Shown piece after piece: positions 1-6,473 of a stretch of DNA of 8,703 nt; the stretch's first letter is position 1; every line of letters begins with the position of its first letter. The DNA is from Deltaproteobacteria bacterium. Its GTDB lineage: Bacteria; Bdellovibrionota; FAC87; UBA2466. Made by a program: the position numbers and the translations under genes. The stretch is taken from assembly GCA_013205415.1 (NCBI GenBank), contig JABMMY010000155.1, positions 1 through 8,703 of the forward strand, in the 5' to 3' direction. The notes beneath the pieces were generated by a model that did not search any database, was not told the DNA's origin, and saw only the letters and a list, made by a program, of their open reading frames with translations.

Positions 1-244
1 ACCTGCTCTGACCGAAGAACGTCGTAAAGAGTTTGTTAAGCAGATAAAAAAAGAGGGCGAAGATGCTAAGGTGGCAGTAAGAAATACCCGCCGAGATGCG
101 ATGGAAATCCTAAAAAAAGATTCGGGTCTTTCGGAAGATGAATTGAAGCGTCAACAGGATGAAGTTCAAAAAACTACCGACCACAATGTGGCAGAGGTAG
201 ACAAGTTAATTGATGCAAAAGCTAAAGAGGTCATGACTCTCTGA
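1..244 (+). CDS. frr: Ribosome recycling factor, C-terminal part (5' end outside window)
   Basis: Reading from base 2 gives 80 residues ending in TGA at 242-244. The segment PALTEERRKEFVKQIKKEGE followed by a VAVRNTRRDAMEILKK-like stretch is the conserved C-terminal helical region of ribosome recycling factor (RRF), which with EF-G splits the post-termination ribosome into subunits in the cytoplasm. The run SGLSEDELKRQQDEVQK and the charged final helix are typical of the three-helix bundle domain I. RRF is usually about 185 residues, so somewhat over half the gene lies upstream of the window. Its stop overlaps the uppS start by one base (TGATG), implying translational coupling. In many bacteria frr follows rpsB-tsf-pyrH; that part cannot be seen here. 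The family call is firm. Confidence 0.96.
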   Translation, partial: PALTEERRKEFVKQIKKEGEDAKVAVRNTRRDAMEILKKDSGLSEDELKRQQDEVQKTTDHNVAEVDKLIDAKAKEVMTL

Positions 245-1053
245 TGAGCTGGCTTCGACAGAAGAAGGCCACTAGTACTCCAAAAGAGATAGGGACCTCT
301 GTCTCAAAAATTCCAAAACACATTGCAATTATTATGGACGGTAATGGCCGATGGGCTCAGTCTCGAGGAGAGCTTCGCATTGCGGGACATCGAGAAGGTG
401 CGAAACGGGTCGATGAAATTGTCACCGAGTGTGCAGAACTAGGTGTTGAATTTTTAACTCTTTATACCTTTTCTACAGAAAATTGGGAACGTCCAAAGAG
501 TGAAGTTAATATGCTGATGAGGTTGCTAGTTCAAAACCTCAAAATCATGGATAAGAAACTTTTAAAAAATGGAATTAAGCTAGAGTGTCAAGGGACCCTG
601 GAGCGGCTACCGGCTTTTGTGAATAAAGAATTAGATCGTGTTAAAAAGTTTACAGATCGGCCCGACCCCAAAATGACCTTAAGTTTGGCCCTGTCCTACG
701 GCGGACGCCAAGAAATTTTAGATGCGACAAAAAAAATGTTTTTAGATGTCCAATTAGGTAAAATATCTTTAACTGAAATTAACGAAGATTTGTTTCGAAC
801 CTATCTCTATCATCCGCACTTTCCCGATCCAGATTTAATGATTCGAACAGGCGGAGATTCTAGAATTAGTAATTTTTTAATCTGGGAGGTCGCTTACAGC
901 GAAATAGTGGTAATCGATAAATATTGGCCTGAATTTACAATCCAGTGCCTTCATGAAGCGGTTAAAGAGTTTAGTACCAAACAAAGAAGATTTGGTAAAA
1001 CTTCCGAGCAGGTGAGTGGCACCACACCCTCCTCTCAAGTTGGGCTCTTATGA
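244..1053 (+). CDS. uppS: Undecaprenyl diphosphate synthase (cis-prenyltransferase)
   Basis: This 269-residue protein would condense eight isopentenyl diphosphates onto farnesyl diphosphate to make C55 undecaprenyl diphosphate, the lipid carrier for peptidoglycan and other surface polymers. It acts in the cytoplasm at the membrane face. Visible family motifs are IAIIMDGNGRWA (27-38) with the catalytic Mg-binding Asp at 32, GHREGAK (48-54), TLYTFSTENW (72-81), SYGGR (151-155) and DPDLMIRTGGDSRISNF (195-211) with the diphosphate-binding arginines 201 and 207, then the metal-binding Glu at about 220. Length is slightly above the E. coli enzyme (253), from a longer N-terminal leader. The ATG overlaps the frr stop by one base; an AGAGG at 226-230 is a rather distant Shine-Dalgarno, so coupling to frr probably helps. 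The last four bases overlap cdsA (ATGA). Confidence 0.97.
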   Translation: MSWLRQKKATSTPKEIGTSVSKIPKHIAIIMDGNGRWAQSRGELRIAGHREGAKRVDEIVTECAELGVEFLTLYTFSTENWERPKSEVNMLMRLLVQNLKIMDKKLLKNGIKLECQGTLERLPAFVNKELDRVKKFTDRPDPKMTLSLALSYGGRQEILDATKKMFLDVQLGKISLTEINEDLFRTYLYHPHFPDPDLMIRTGGDSRISNFLIWEVAYSEIVVIDKYWPEFTIQCLHEAVKEFSTKQRRFGKTSEQVSGTTPSSQVGLL

Positions 1054-1874
1054 AAACAAGAATTATTACAGGCAGTATTGCTGCTATTTTGTTAATTGCT
1101 CTTATTTATTGGGCTCCTATCCAGGCCGCAATATGCGCTATTGCGGTGTGTTCTGTCTTAAGTTACCTGGAGTTTGATAAACTATTTTTTGAAAAAGCAT
1201 CGCTCTATCGGCAATCTGCTCTTTCTGCGATGATTCTTTTGCTGCTGATGTCATTACGACAAAGTCTGGATTTTACCTTTGTTCTGTTTGGTAGTTTTTA
1301 TGTCCTTCTTGCTATTGTTAACGTAGTAGGGTCCTCGGCTAATCAAACGATGAAGGAGGTGGTACAGCACTTTTCTGTCGAATTGGTAGGCTGTATTTAC
1401 ATTTCTGGTTTATTTGGATTTTTAATTCCTATTTTAGAGATCCCAGGAAATGGAAAGGATTACCTATTTTTACTTTTTCTTTTGGTGTTTATGGGAGACA
1501 CCGCCGCCTATTTCGTAGGGAAAAAATGGGGAAAAAGACCTTTGGCTGCGAAGGTGAGTCCTAAAAAAACGGTCGAAGGTTCGATTGCAGCGATTGTCGT
1601 TTCGCTCATTGTTTCAATAGTGTGGGTGAAGTGGTTTTATGGTGGAGTTATTGAAGGTCGTTTTGTATTAAGATTACTAGCTATCACTTCTGTGATTAGC
1701 ATTCTTGCGCAGTTGGGAGACCTTTTTGAGTCTGTATTAAAAAGAAGCCAAGGACAAAAAGACTCTGGCTCTTTTTTACCCGGGCATGGTGGCATCTTAG
1801 ATAGAGTTGATGGCTTGGCCTTTTCAGCGCCTATTTTTTATTTTTATGTCACTAGAGTTTTGGAGAAAATGTAA
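1050..1874 (+). CDS. cdsA: Phosphatidate cytidylyltransferase (CDP-diacylglycerol synthase)
   Basis: This 274-residue integral membrane enzyme makes CDP-diacylglycerol from phosphatidic acid and CTP, the branch point for phosphatidylethanolamine, phosphatidylglycerol and cardiolipin. The sequence is mostly hydrophobic with several membrane segments (for example about 7-38, 58-70, 76-94, 110-130, 137-155, 178-195, 206-224). The C-terminus matches the CdsA family signature throughout: S-x-L-K-R-x4-K-D-x-G-x2-L-P-x-H-G-G-I-x-D-R-V-D at residues 228-254, preceded by QLGDL (221-225). The other conserved pieces are GDTAAYFVGKKWGKRP (149-164) and SPKKTVEG (170-177). The start ATG overlaps the uppS stop as ATGA and has no good Shine-Dalgarno, so it probably relies on ribosomes finishing uppS. 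One base separates its stop from the dxr start. The call is very secure. Confidence 0.97.
   Translation: MKTRIITGSIAAILLIALIYWAPIQAAICAIAVCSVLSYLEFDKLFFEKASLYRQSALSAMILLLLMSLRQSLDFTFVLFGSFYVLLAIVNVVGSSANQTMKEVVQHFSVELVGCIYISGLFGFLIPILEIPGNGKDYLFLLFLLVFMGDTAAYFVGKKWGKRPLAAKVSPKKTVEGSIAAIVVSLIVSIVWVKWFYGGVIEGRFVLRLLAITSVISILAQLGDLFESVLKRSQGQKDSGSFLPGHGGILDRVDGLAFSAPIFYFYVTRVLEKM
1862..1866 (+). promoter_or_regulatory. Shine-Dalgarno of dxr
   Basis: GGAGA lies nine bases before ATG 1876, inside the last codons of cdsA. It decides for the 1876 start over the in-frame ATGs at 1807 and 1810, which would add a cdsA-overlapping tail with no similarity to the family. Confidence 0.7.
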
Positions 1875-1875
1875 A

Positions 1876-3012
1876 ATGAATAGTCGAACATTAGCGGTGT
1901 TGGGTAGTACAGGAACTATAGGTAACTATACCTTACAAATTGTAGATAAATATCCAGGACAATTTAGAGTGGTCTCTTTATCCTGTGCAAAAAATATTGA
2001 AAAACTCATTCCTCAAATTGAAAAATATCGTCCCTCGGTGGTTTCTATAGAAGCTTATGAAGCTATTCCCGAACTGAAAAAAAGATTTCCTGAGGTAAAG
2101 TTTTTCTCCGGGAGAGAAGGAATCTCGGCCTGTTTGCAGACCGAGTCCATTGACGTGGCTATTGTGGGCGTTGTCGGATTTGCAGGGTTAGAGCCCACAG
2201 TACAGGCTTTGCGCCATTGTAAAATTGTGGGACTTGCTAATAAAGAGTCTCTCGTAGTGGCAGGAACGCTATTAAAAAAAGAGATTGCAAATTCAAAGGC
2301 GGTTTGTGTTCCTGTTGATAGTGAACACAATGCTGTTTATCAAGTTTTGATGGGAAGACGCCGTGAAGAGATTGGTTCTATTGTATTAACGGCTAGTGGA
2401 GGTCCCCTTCTCAAACATCCCGAAATGGCTCTAGAGGATGTGACCCCGGCCTTTGCTGTGGCTCATCCCAATTGGAAAATGGGGCCTAAAATTTCTGTGG
2501 ATTCTGCAACCATGATGAATAAGGGGTTAGAGGTAATTGAAGCTCACTTTCTTTTTGATTTTCCAGAAAAAGAGATCGAAGTTTGGGTTCATCCCCAAAG
2601 TATCGTGCATGGAGCTGTATGGTTTAAAGATGCCTCTTGTATTGCCCAGTTGACCAAACCCGACATGAAATCTTCGATCGGTTACGCCATGAAATACCCT
2701 GACCGATTAGACTCTGTCATTCCTAAATTAACATTAAAAGAGATGGCAAACTTAGAGTTTTTTGAACCCGATTTGAAGCGTTTCCCATGCTTGCGTTTAG
2801 CCAGAGAGGCCCTACTGGCGGGCCCTAGTTACCTAGTCGTTCTAAATGCGGCTAATGAAATAGCTGTAGATGCTTTTTTAAATAAGAAAATCAGATTCTC
2901 TGAAATTCCTACATTTATTGAGAAACAACTTCGCGCTCATGAAAATACTTCACTTACAACCTTCGAAGAGGTCATCGCTTTAGATCAATTGACCCGAGAC
3001 AAGGCCGTTTAA
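1876..3012 (+). CDS. dxr: 1-deoxy-D-xylulose 5-phosphate reductoisomerase
   Basis: This 378-residue cytoplasmic enzyme converts DXP to 2-C-methyl-D-erythritol 4-phosphate with NADPH, the committed step of the MEP isoprenoid pathway and the target of fosmidomycin. The N-terminal nucleotide-binding motif is LGSTGTIG (9-16). ANKESLV lies at 121-127, the metal ligands are Asp148 and Glu150 in PVDSEHNAVYQ, SGGPL is at 174-178, and the flexible active-site loop HPNWKMG at 197-203 is followed by SVDSATMMNKGLEVIEA with Asn215, Lys216 and the metal ligand Glu219. LNAANEIAV (323-331) is the C-terminal domain motif. An in-frame ATG exists 69 bases upstream inside cdsA, but ATG 1876 is chosen because it starts just before the Rossmann motif, has GGAGA nine bases upstream, and lies one base after the cdsA stop. 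The active site appears complete. Confidence 0.97.
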   Translation: MNSRTLAVLGSTGTIGNYTLQIVDKYPGQFRVVSLSCAKNIEKLIPQIEKYRPSVVSIEAYEAIPELKKRFPEVKFFSGREGISACLQTESIDVAIVGVVGFAGLEPTVQALRHCKIVGLANKESLVVAGTLLKKEIANSKAVCVPVDSEHNAVYQVLMGRRREEIGSIVLTASGGPLLKHPEMALEDVTPAFAVAHPNWKMGPKISVDSATMMNKGLEVIEAHFLFDFPEKEIEVWVHPQSIVHGAVWFKDASCIAQLTKPDMKSSIGYAMKYPDRLDSVIPKLTLKEMANLEFFEPDLKRFPCLRLAREALLAGPSYLVVLNAANEIAVDAFLNKKIRFSEIPTFIEKQLRAHENTSLTTFEEVIALDQLTRDKAV

Positions 3013-3065
3013 TACTAACGAGATCTTAGACGCGTTGCGATTGTTAGAGGTTGGTTAAATTTTAT

Positions 3066-3090
3066 TTTGCCATCATGAAGTTTTGGCAAA
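3066..3090. repeat. Inverted repeat overlapping the rseP promoter
   Basis: TTTGCCA (3066-3072) and TGGCAAA (3084-3090) are perfect 7-bp arms separated by 11 bases. The right arm covers most of the candidate -35 hexamer of the rseP promoter. No T-run follows the right arm, so a rho-independent terminator for dxr is unlikely. A protein-binding operator is the more natural reading, but the arms are short and AT-rich enough that chance cannot be excluded. Confidence 0.4.
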
Positions 3091-3111
3091 TCAAATTATT
3101 TAGAATAAGAT
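3083..3111 (+). promoter_or_regulatory. Candidate sigma70-type promoter for rseP-phoH
   Basis: TTGGCA (3083-3088, 5 of 6 to TTGACA) and TAAGAT (3106-3111, 4 of 6 to TATAAT) are separated by exactly 17 bases. Transcription would begin near 3118-3120 and leave a 5' leader of about 34 bases before the rseP start. The 140-base gap after dxr is the first sizeable break in an otherwise coupled gene run, which fits a separate promoter. The match was found by eye in AT-rich DNA and remains a prediction. Confidence 0.45.
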
Positions 3112-3137
3112 ACTTTTCAGCTCTCTTTATTCCTTTT

Positions 3138-3143
3138 AGGAGG
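3138..3143 (+). promoter_or_regulatory. Strong Shine-Dalgarno of rseP
   Basis: A full-consensus AGGAGG lies nine bases before GTG 3153. The in-frame TAA at 3150-3152 directly abuts the GTG, so no longer protein is possible and the GTG start is effectively fixed. This is the best ribosome binding site in the window and compensates for the non-ATG start. Confidence 0.85.
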
Positions 3144-3152
3144 TACTCTTAA

Positions 3153-4814
3153 GTGCTCACATCTATCGTCGGCGTCGTAATTCTTTTAGGCGGACTTATC
3201 TTCTTTCATGAACTTGGCCATTATACGGTAGCTAAAATATTCGGAGTTAAGGTTGAAGTTTTTTCACTAGGATTTGGCAAGAAAATATTCAGTCGGCAAA
3301 TGGGAGAGACCCAATACTGTCTTTCGATTATTCCTTTTGGTGGTTACGTTAAGTTAATGGGAGATGATCCCTACAAGGGAGTTCCCGCTAGTGAAGCAGA
3401 GCGAGCCTTTTGCACACAACAACTATACAAACGATTTTGCATTGTGGCTGCAGGTCCAACCTCTAATTTACTTTTAGCGTATGTTCTTTTCACCGTCGTA
3501 TTTTTTGCGGGTCAACCCATGGTGGCAACTCGAATTGGTAATGTGGCTATTCACAGTCCTTCCTGGGAAGCTGGCCTACGCGCTAAAGATAATATACTCG
3601 AAATAAATGGGAAAAAAATATCTCATTGGATTGAAATTGAAGACACGTTGAGACCTTTAGCAGGACAAAAGGTCGATTTGAAAATTGAGCGAGGCTCCCA
3701 AGAACTCAGAGTGCCCATTGAAGTTTCAAAGGTTCATTTAAAAAATGCTTACGGAGAGGATGAAGAGACTGGTGGTATTAAAGGTATGACTCCTAATCCT
3801 TCGGAGCCGGTAGTGGGAATATCGGATCCTAACTCGGTGGCCTATATAGCTGGGCTTCGCACTGGAGATACCATTACTAAAATTGAAAACAAACCCATTT
3901 TAGTCTTTGAGGACATCGCTGATACGTTAAGTTCACTATGGGTAGATAACAAACCGATTATTATAAGTTATAAAAGAAAACCGAACTTAGAGATCAAAGA
4001 GGTTCCAGAACAAACGGTTTCTTTAAATCTTCCTAAGCAATCGAAAGTAGTTTCTCTCTTTGGTGTAGGTACTTTACTAGGAATCTATCCATCTGAACTC
4101 TTTGTGCGACAGTTGAGTGCCGGTTCTCCTGCAGAAAAAGGGGGCCTTAAAGTAGGCGATCGCATTGAAAAATTAGGTGATGGTACCGTTTATAATTTTG
4201 AGGGGATTGTAGATTACATACAAGCTCAAGGTAGCCAAGGCCAGGAGGCAAAATTAACCATTGAGCGTGATGGAAAATTAGTGATCTTAAATTTAAAACC
4301 CTCAGAGACAAGCCAAGAGGATCCCATCTCTGGTAAAAAAATTAAAAAGTACATGATAGGTCTTTCCCCTTGGGCTATTTATCATGAACCCGATTACACG
4401 GTATTCAAAATTCGGGAGCCTATTGCCCTAGTAAAGCATGCTTTTCATGAGACAAATGAATTAGCTAGAAAAATGGTAATCAGTTTAGTAAAGCTTGCGA
4501 CTGGCAAAATTTCTGCAAAGAATTTAGGTGGGCCGGTTCTGATAGCTTCTGTAGCTGGAAAAAGTTTGGATGCGGGAATTATTCCATTTCTCCAAATGAT
4601 GGCACTTATTAGTATTAATTTGTTTCTATTAAACCTATTTCCAATTCCTGTATTAGATGGAGGTCACCTTTTATTTTTTATTCTTGAGGCGATTAAGGGA
4701 AAACCGGTTTCAATCAAAACCATGGAAGTTGCGAATCAAATTGGAATGGTTTTTATTTTGATGTTAGTAGGGCTCACATTATTTAACGACGTAACAAGGA
4801 TAATTTTACATTGA
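3153..4814 (+). CDS. rseP: RIP metalloprotease RseP (site-2 protease) with three PDZ domains
   Basis: This 553-residue inner-membrane zinc protease belongs to the S2P family (M50), which cleaves anti-sigma factors and remnant signal peptides within the membrane. The zinc motif HELGH (19-23) lies in the first membrane segment, FGGYVKL is at 62-68, AAGPTSN (99-105) begins the second membrane segment (about 97-119), KNLGGPVLIAS is at 456-466, and the third metal ligand is Asp502 in FPIPVLDGGH (496-505). A final membrane segment spans about 528-546. Between segments two and three are three PDZ-like blocks: about 122-195 (core AGLRAKDNILEING), 218-293 (AGLRTGDTITKIENKP) and 310-383 (GGLKVGDRIEKLGDG). 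E. coli RseP has two PDZ domains and 450 residues, so the extra 100 or so residues fit one added domain. Start is GTG with AGGAGG upstream. The stop overlaps the next start (TTGA). No anti-sigma gene is in view, so the substrate is unknown. Confidence 0.95.
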   Translation: MLTSIVGVVILLGGLIFFHELGHYTVAKIFGVKVEVFSLGFGKKIFSRQMGETQYCLSIIPFGGYVKLMGDDPYKGVPASEAERAFCTQQLYKRFCIVAAGPTSNLLLAYVLFTVVFFAGQPMVATRIGNVAIHSPSWEAGLRAKDNILEINGKKISHWIEIEDTLRPLAGQKVDLKIERGSQELRVPIEVSKVHLKNAYGEDEETGGIKGMTPNPSEPVVGISDPNSVAYIAGLRTGDTITKIENKPILVFEDIADTLSSLWVDNKPIIISYKRKPNLEIKEVPEQTVSLNLPKQSKVVSLFGVGTLLGIYPSELFVRQLSAGSPAEKGGLKVGDRIEKLGDGTVYNFEGIVDYIQAQGSQGQEAKLTIERDGKLVILNLKPSETSQEDPISGKKIKKYMIGLSPWAIYHEPDYTVFKIREPIALVKHAFHETNELARKMVISLVKLATGKISAKNLGGPVLIASVAGKSLDAGIIPFLQMMALISINLFLLNLFPIPVLDGGHLLFFILEAIKGKPVSIKTMEVANQIGMVFILMLVGLTLFNDVTRIILH

Positions 4815-6139
4815 AAAAAACATTCGTTTTAGATACGAGCGTTATTCTTTATGATCCGCAATGTATTTTTAAATTCGACGATAATATTGTCGTAGTGCCG
4901 ATTACGACACTAGAAGAGATGGATCGTTTTAAGAAGGATCTTACCGAAACGGGACGAAATGCGAGACATTTCGCTCGTTACTTAGATGAAATTAGAAAAC
5001 GAGGTTCTCTTGCCAACGGAGTTGAAGTTGGTAAACGAGGAACTCTAATTATTGATCTCTTTAAAGAATCGGAAAAATGTCTTCCCGCAGATTTTAGTTC
5101 TGAGAAAAATGATCATAAAATTCTGTCTGTAGCTTTAAAAATCAAGCAGGACAAGCCCAATGCTGCTGTAGTTTTTGTAACCAAGGACGTGAATTTACGA
5201 GTTAAAGCAGATGCGCTTGGCGTAGTTTCGGTTGATTACGAACCCTCTCGAGTGACTTTAGAGGAGTTGTACACCGGGATTAGTACCTTTGATGTTCCAG
5301 CTGATGTCGTTGAAAACTTTTTATCGCAAAAGAGATTTCCTTTTCATGAGAAGGGAATTTTACCCAACGCTTATGTAGTTTTAAGAGATCAGCATGATCC
5401 CAATCATTTTGCAGCGGGTCGATATGCGGCAACCGAACAGGAGATCATTCCTTTAAAGGTTCCAGATCAAGGGGTCTGGGGAATAAAACCTAGAAATGTG
5501 GAACAGGCTTTTGTATTGGATGCACTACTGGATGACTCGATTAGTTTAGTTAGTCTTGTGGGTAAAGCCGGAACCGGAAAAACTCTTTTGGCATTAGCCT
5601 GCGGATTACAAAAAACGATCGATGAAGGAAAATATCAAAAACTATTAGTGTCTCGTCCTATTTTCCCCTTGGGAAAGGATATCGGTTATCTTCCGGGAGA
5701 GATAGCCGACAAGTTAAATCCATGGATGCAGCCCATCTTTGATAACGTGGATTACATCGTTTCATTTTCTGGCGGTGAAAAAACACAAAAGAGACCTACA
5801 AGAAGAGCCTGGCAGGAACTTATCAATCAAGGAATGTTACAAATTGAGCCTCTCACCTATATTCGAGGTAGAAGTTTGGCCTATCAATATTTAATAGTGG
5901 ATGAGGCTCAAAATTTAACTCCCCATGAAATTAAAACTATCATCACTAGAGCAGGTGAGGGAACCAAAGTGGTTCTTACTGGTGATTGTTATCAAATTGA
6001 TAATCCCTACATTGATTCATCCAATAATGGTCTGACCTATGTGGTGGAAAGATTTAAAAATGAAGGAATTTCCAGCCACGTTACACTTTCTAAAGGGGAG
6101 CGGTCTCATTTGGCCGAATTAGCTACTAACCTACTTTAA
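4811..6139 (+). CDS. PIN-PhoH fusion: predicted RNase/ATPase (PhoH2 type)
   Basis: This 442-residue soluble protein has an N-terminal PIN nuclease domain (about 1-150) and a C-terminal PhoH P-loop ATPase (about 225-442). PIN acidic residues are visible at Asp8 (FVLDTSVIL), Glu35/36 (TTLEEMDRF), Asp101 (NDHKIL) and Asp126 (VTKDVNLR), so the metal site looks complete. The ATPase has Walker A GKAGTGKT (251-258), VSRPIFPLGKDIGYLPGE (280-297), Walker B LIVDEAQN (361-368) and TGDCYQID (390-397). Related PhoH2 proteins have RNA-unwinding and RNase activity; the cellular target here is unknown. The TTG start overlaps the rseP stop by four bases, has AAGGA ten bases upstream, and begins right at the PIN beta-strand. 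No upstream PhoAT-type antitoxin gene is present; instead rseP precedes it and a small RHH gene follows. Confidence 0.93.
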   Translation: MKKTFVLDTSVILYDPQCIFKFDDNIVVVPITTLEEMDRFKKDLTETGRNARHFARYLDEIRKRGSLANGVEVGKRGTLIIDLFKESEKCLPADFSSEKNDHKILSVALKIKQDKPNAAVVFVTKDVNLRVKADALGVVSVDYEPSRVTLEELYTGISTFDVPADVVENFLSQKRFPFHEKGILPNAYVVLRDQHDPNHFAAGRYAATEQEIIPLKVPDQGVWGIKPRNVEQAFVLDALLDDSISLVSLVGKAGTGKTLLALACGLQKTIDEGKYQKLLVSRPIFPLGKDIGYLPGEIADKLNPWMQPIFDNVDYIVSFSGGEKTQKRPTRRAWQELINQGMLQIEPLTYIRGRSLAYQYLIVDEAQNLTPHEIKTIITRAGEGTKVVLTGDCYQIDNPYIDSSNNGLTYVVERFKNEGISSHVTLSKGERSHLAELATNLL

Positions 6140-6170
6140 GTAATGCGGTGTGACTTAAGGTGGGTTTGTG

Positions 6171-6186
6171 GGAAACTTTGTTTTCC
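6171..6186 (+). other. Short hairpin after phoH
   Basis: GGAAAC (6171-6176) can pair with GTTTTCC (6180-6186) across a three-base loop, with one bulged T. It lies about 30 bases after the phoH stop and has no following T-run, so it is not a convincing terminator. It may be chance or part of the regulatory region ahead of the RHH gene. Confidence 0.2.
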
Positions 6187-6217
6187 TGACCCTAGGTTTG
6201 ACACCTATATAGGGTCA
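6187..6217. repeat. Perfect inverted repeat around a -35 box (candidate operator)
   Basis: TGACCCTA (6187-6194) and TAGGGTCA (6210-6217) are perfect 8-bp arms separated by 15 bases. Nested inside, AGGT (6194-6197) can pair with ACCT (6203-6206). The consensus TTGACA at 6198-6203 lies in the centre. The arms are GC-richer than the surrounding DNA and no T-run follows, which favours a repressor-type operator over a terminator. The gene immediately downstream encodes an RHH DNA-binding protein, so self-regulation is an obvious but untested idea. Confidence 0.5.
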
Positions 6218-6225
6218 TGTAGTGT
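6198..6225 (+). promoter_or_regulatory. Candidate promoter for the RHH gene and lepA-lepB
   Basis: TTGACA (6198-6203) is a perfect -35 hexamer. With a 16-base spacer the -10 would be TAGTGT (6220-6225), keeping the important first, second and last positions but only 3 of 6 overall. An alternative is TATATA (6206-6211) as the -10 with a poor -35 (TTCCTG, 6183-6188). In either reading the inverted repeat at 6187-6217 covers the RNA polymerase contact region. The exact start of transcription cannot be decided from sequence. Confidence 0.4.
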
Positions 6226-6253
6226 GAACCTTCGCAAAGTAAAGGGGTGGAAT

Positions 6254-6466
6254 ATGGAAAGAAAAAAAATATCGACAACAGTTTATATTACACCGATGCA
6301 AAACGATAATTTAAAGCTTTTAAATCAAAAGACCAAGGTTCCGATTGCTGAATATATTAGAGAAGGAATCGATATGGTTTTAGAAAAATATCGTAATCAA
6401 TTGCCTGGGCAATTATCTCTTCTTGGCGATGAAACAAATCTTTTAACTCAACCTCATAACAATTGA
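6254..6466 (+). CDS. Small ribbon-helix-helix DNA-binding protein
   Basis: This 70-residue cytoplasmic protein has the layout of an RHH (MetJ/Arc/CopG fold) transcription factor. A polar beta-strand KKISTTVYIT (4-13) would insert in the DNA major groove as a dimer, helix A spans about 14-26 (PMQNDNLKLLNQK), the turn is KVP (28-30), and helix B is IAEYIREGIDMVLEKY (31-46). The tail (47-70) is polar and probably disordered, apart from LPGQLSLLGDE (50-60), which contains a QLSLL sequence resembling sliding-clamp binding peptides. ATG 6254 is chosen because AAGGGG lies six bases upstream and the fold begins at once; an open frame extends to ATG 6143, but those 37 residues are Cys-rich and cross the promoter region. 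It lies 114 bases after phoH and 7 bases before lepA. RHH proteins are often autorepressors or antitoxins; the role here is unknown. Confidence 0.85.
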   Translation: MERKKISTTVYITPMQNDNLKLLNQKTKVPIAEYIREGIDMVLEKYRNQLPGQLSLLGDETNLLTQPHNN

Positions 6467-6473
6467 TTTAACT

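Noticed and set aside
1807..1875. Longer dxr reading frame starting inside cdsA (ATG 1807 or 1810).
   Set aside because: The extra 23 residues are a frame-shifted reading of the conserved CdsA C-terminus and do not belong to the Dxr family. ATG 1876 has GGAGA and the correct N-terminus.
2055..2330. Antisense ORF of 91 codons within dxr.
   Set aside because: It lies entirely opposite an intact conserved gene and its translation (rich in Ser, Thr and Pro) looks like a shadow frame.
3013..3065. CTAAC (3015-3019) and GTTAG (3043-3047) as a terminator stem after dxr.
   Set aside because: The arms are only 5 bp, the loop is over 20 bases, and no T-run follows directly.
3085..3102. Possible sigma54 (-24/-12) promoter starting at TGGCA before rseP.
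   Set aside because: The required GC of the -12 element is absent at the correct spacing; the sigma70-type reading fits better.
3075..3152. A 25-codon ORF (ATG 3075 to TAA 3150-3152) whose stop directly abuts the rseP GTG, like a leader peptide.
   Set aside because: It has no Shine-Dalgarno, its 5' part lies upstream of the predicted transcription start, and its product (basic and aromatic) has no recognisable features. Its stop is only useful for fixing the rseP start.
6143..6253. N-terminal extension of the RHH protein by 37 residues from ATG 6143.
   Set aside because: The extension is Cys- and Arg-rich, lacks a good ribosome binding site, and spans the inverted repeat and promoter. The RHH fold begins right at ATG 6254, which has a proper Shine-Dalgarno.
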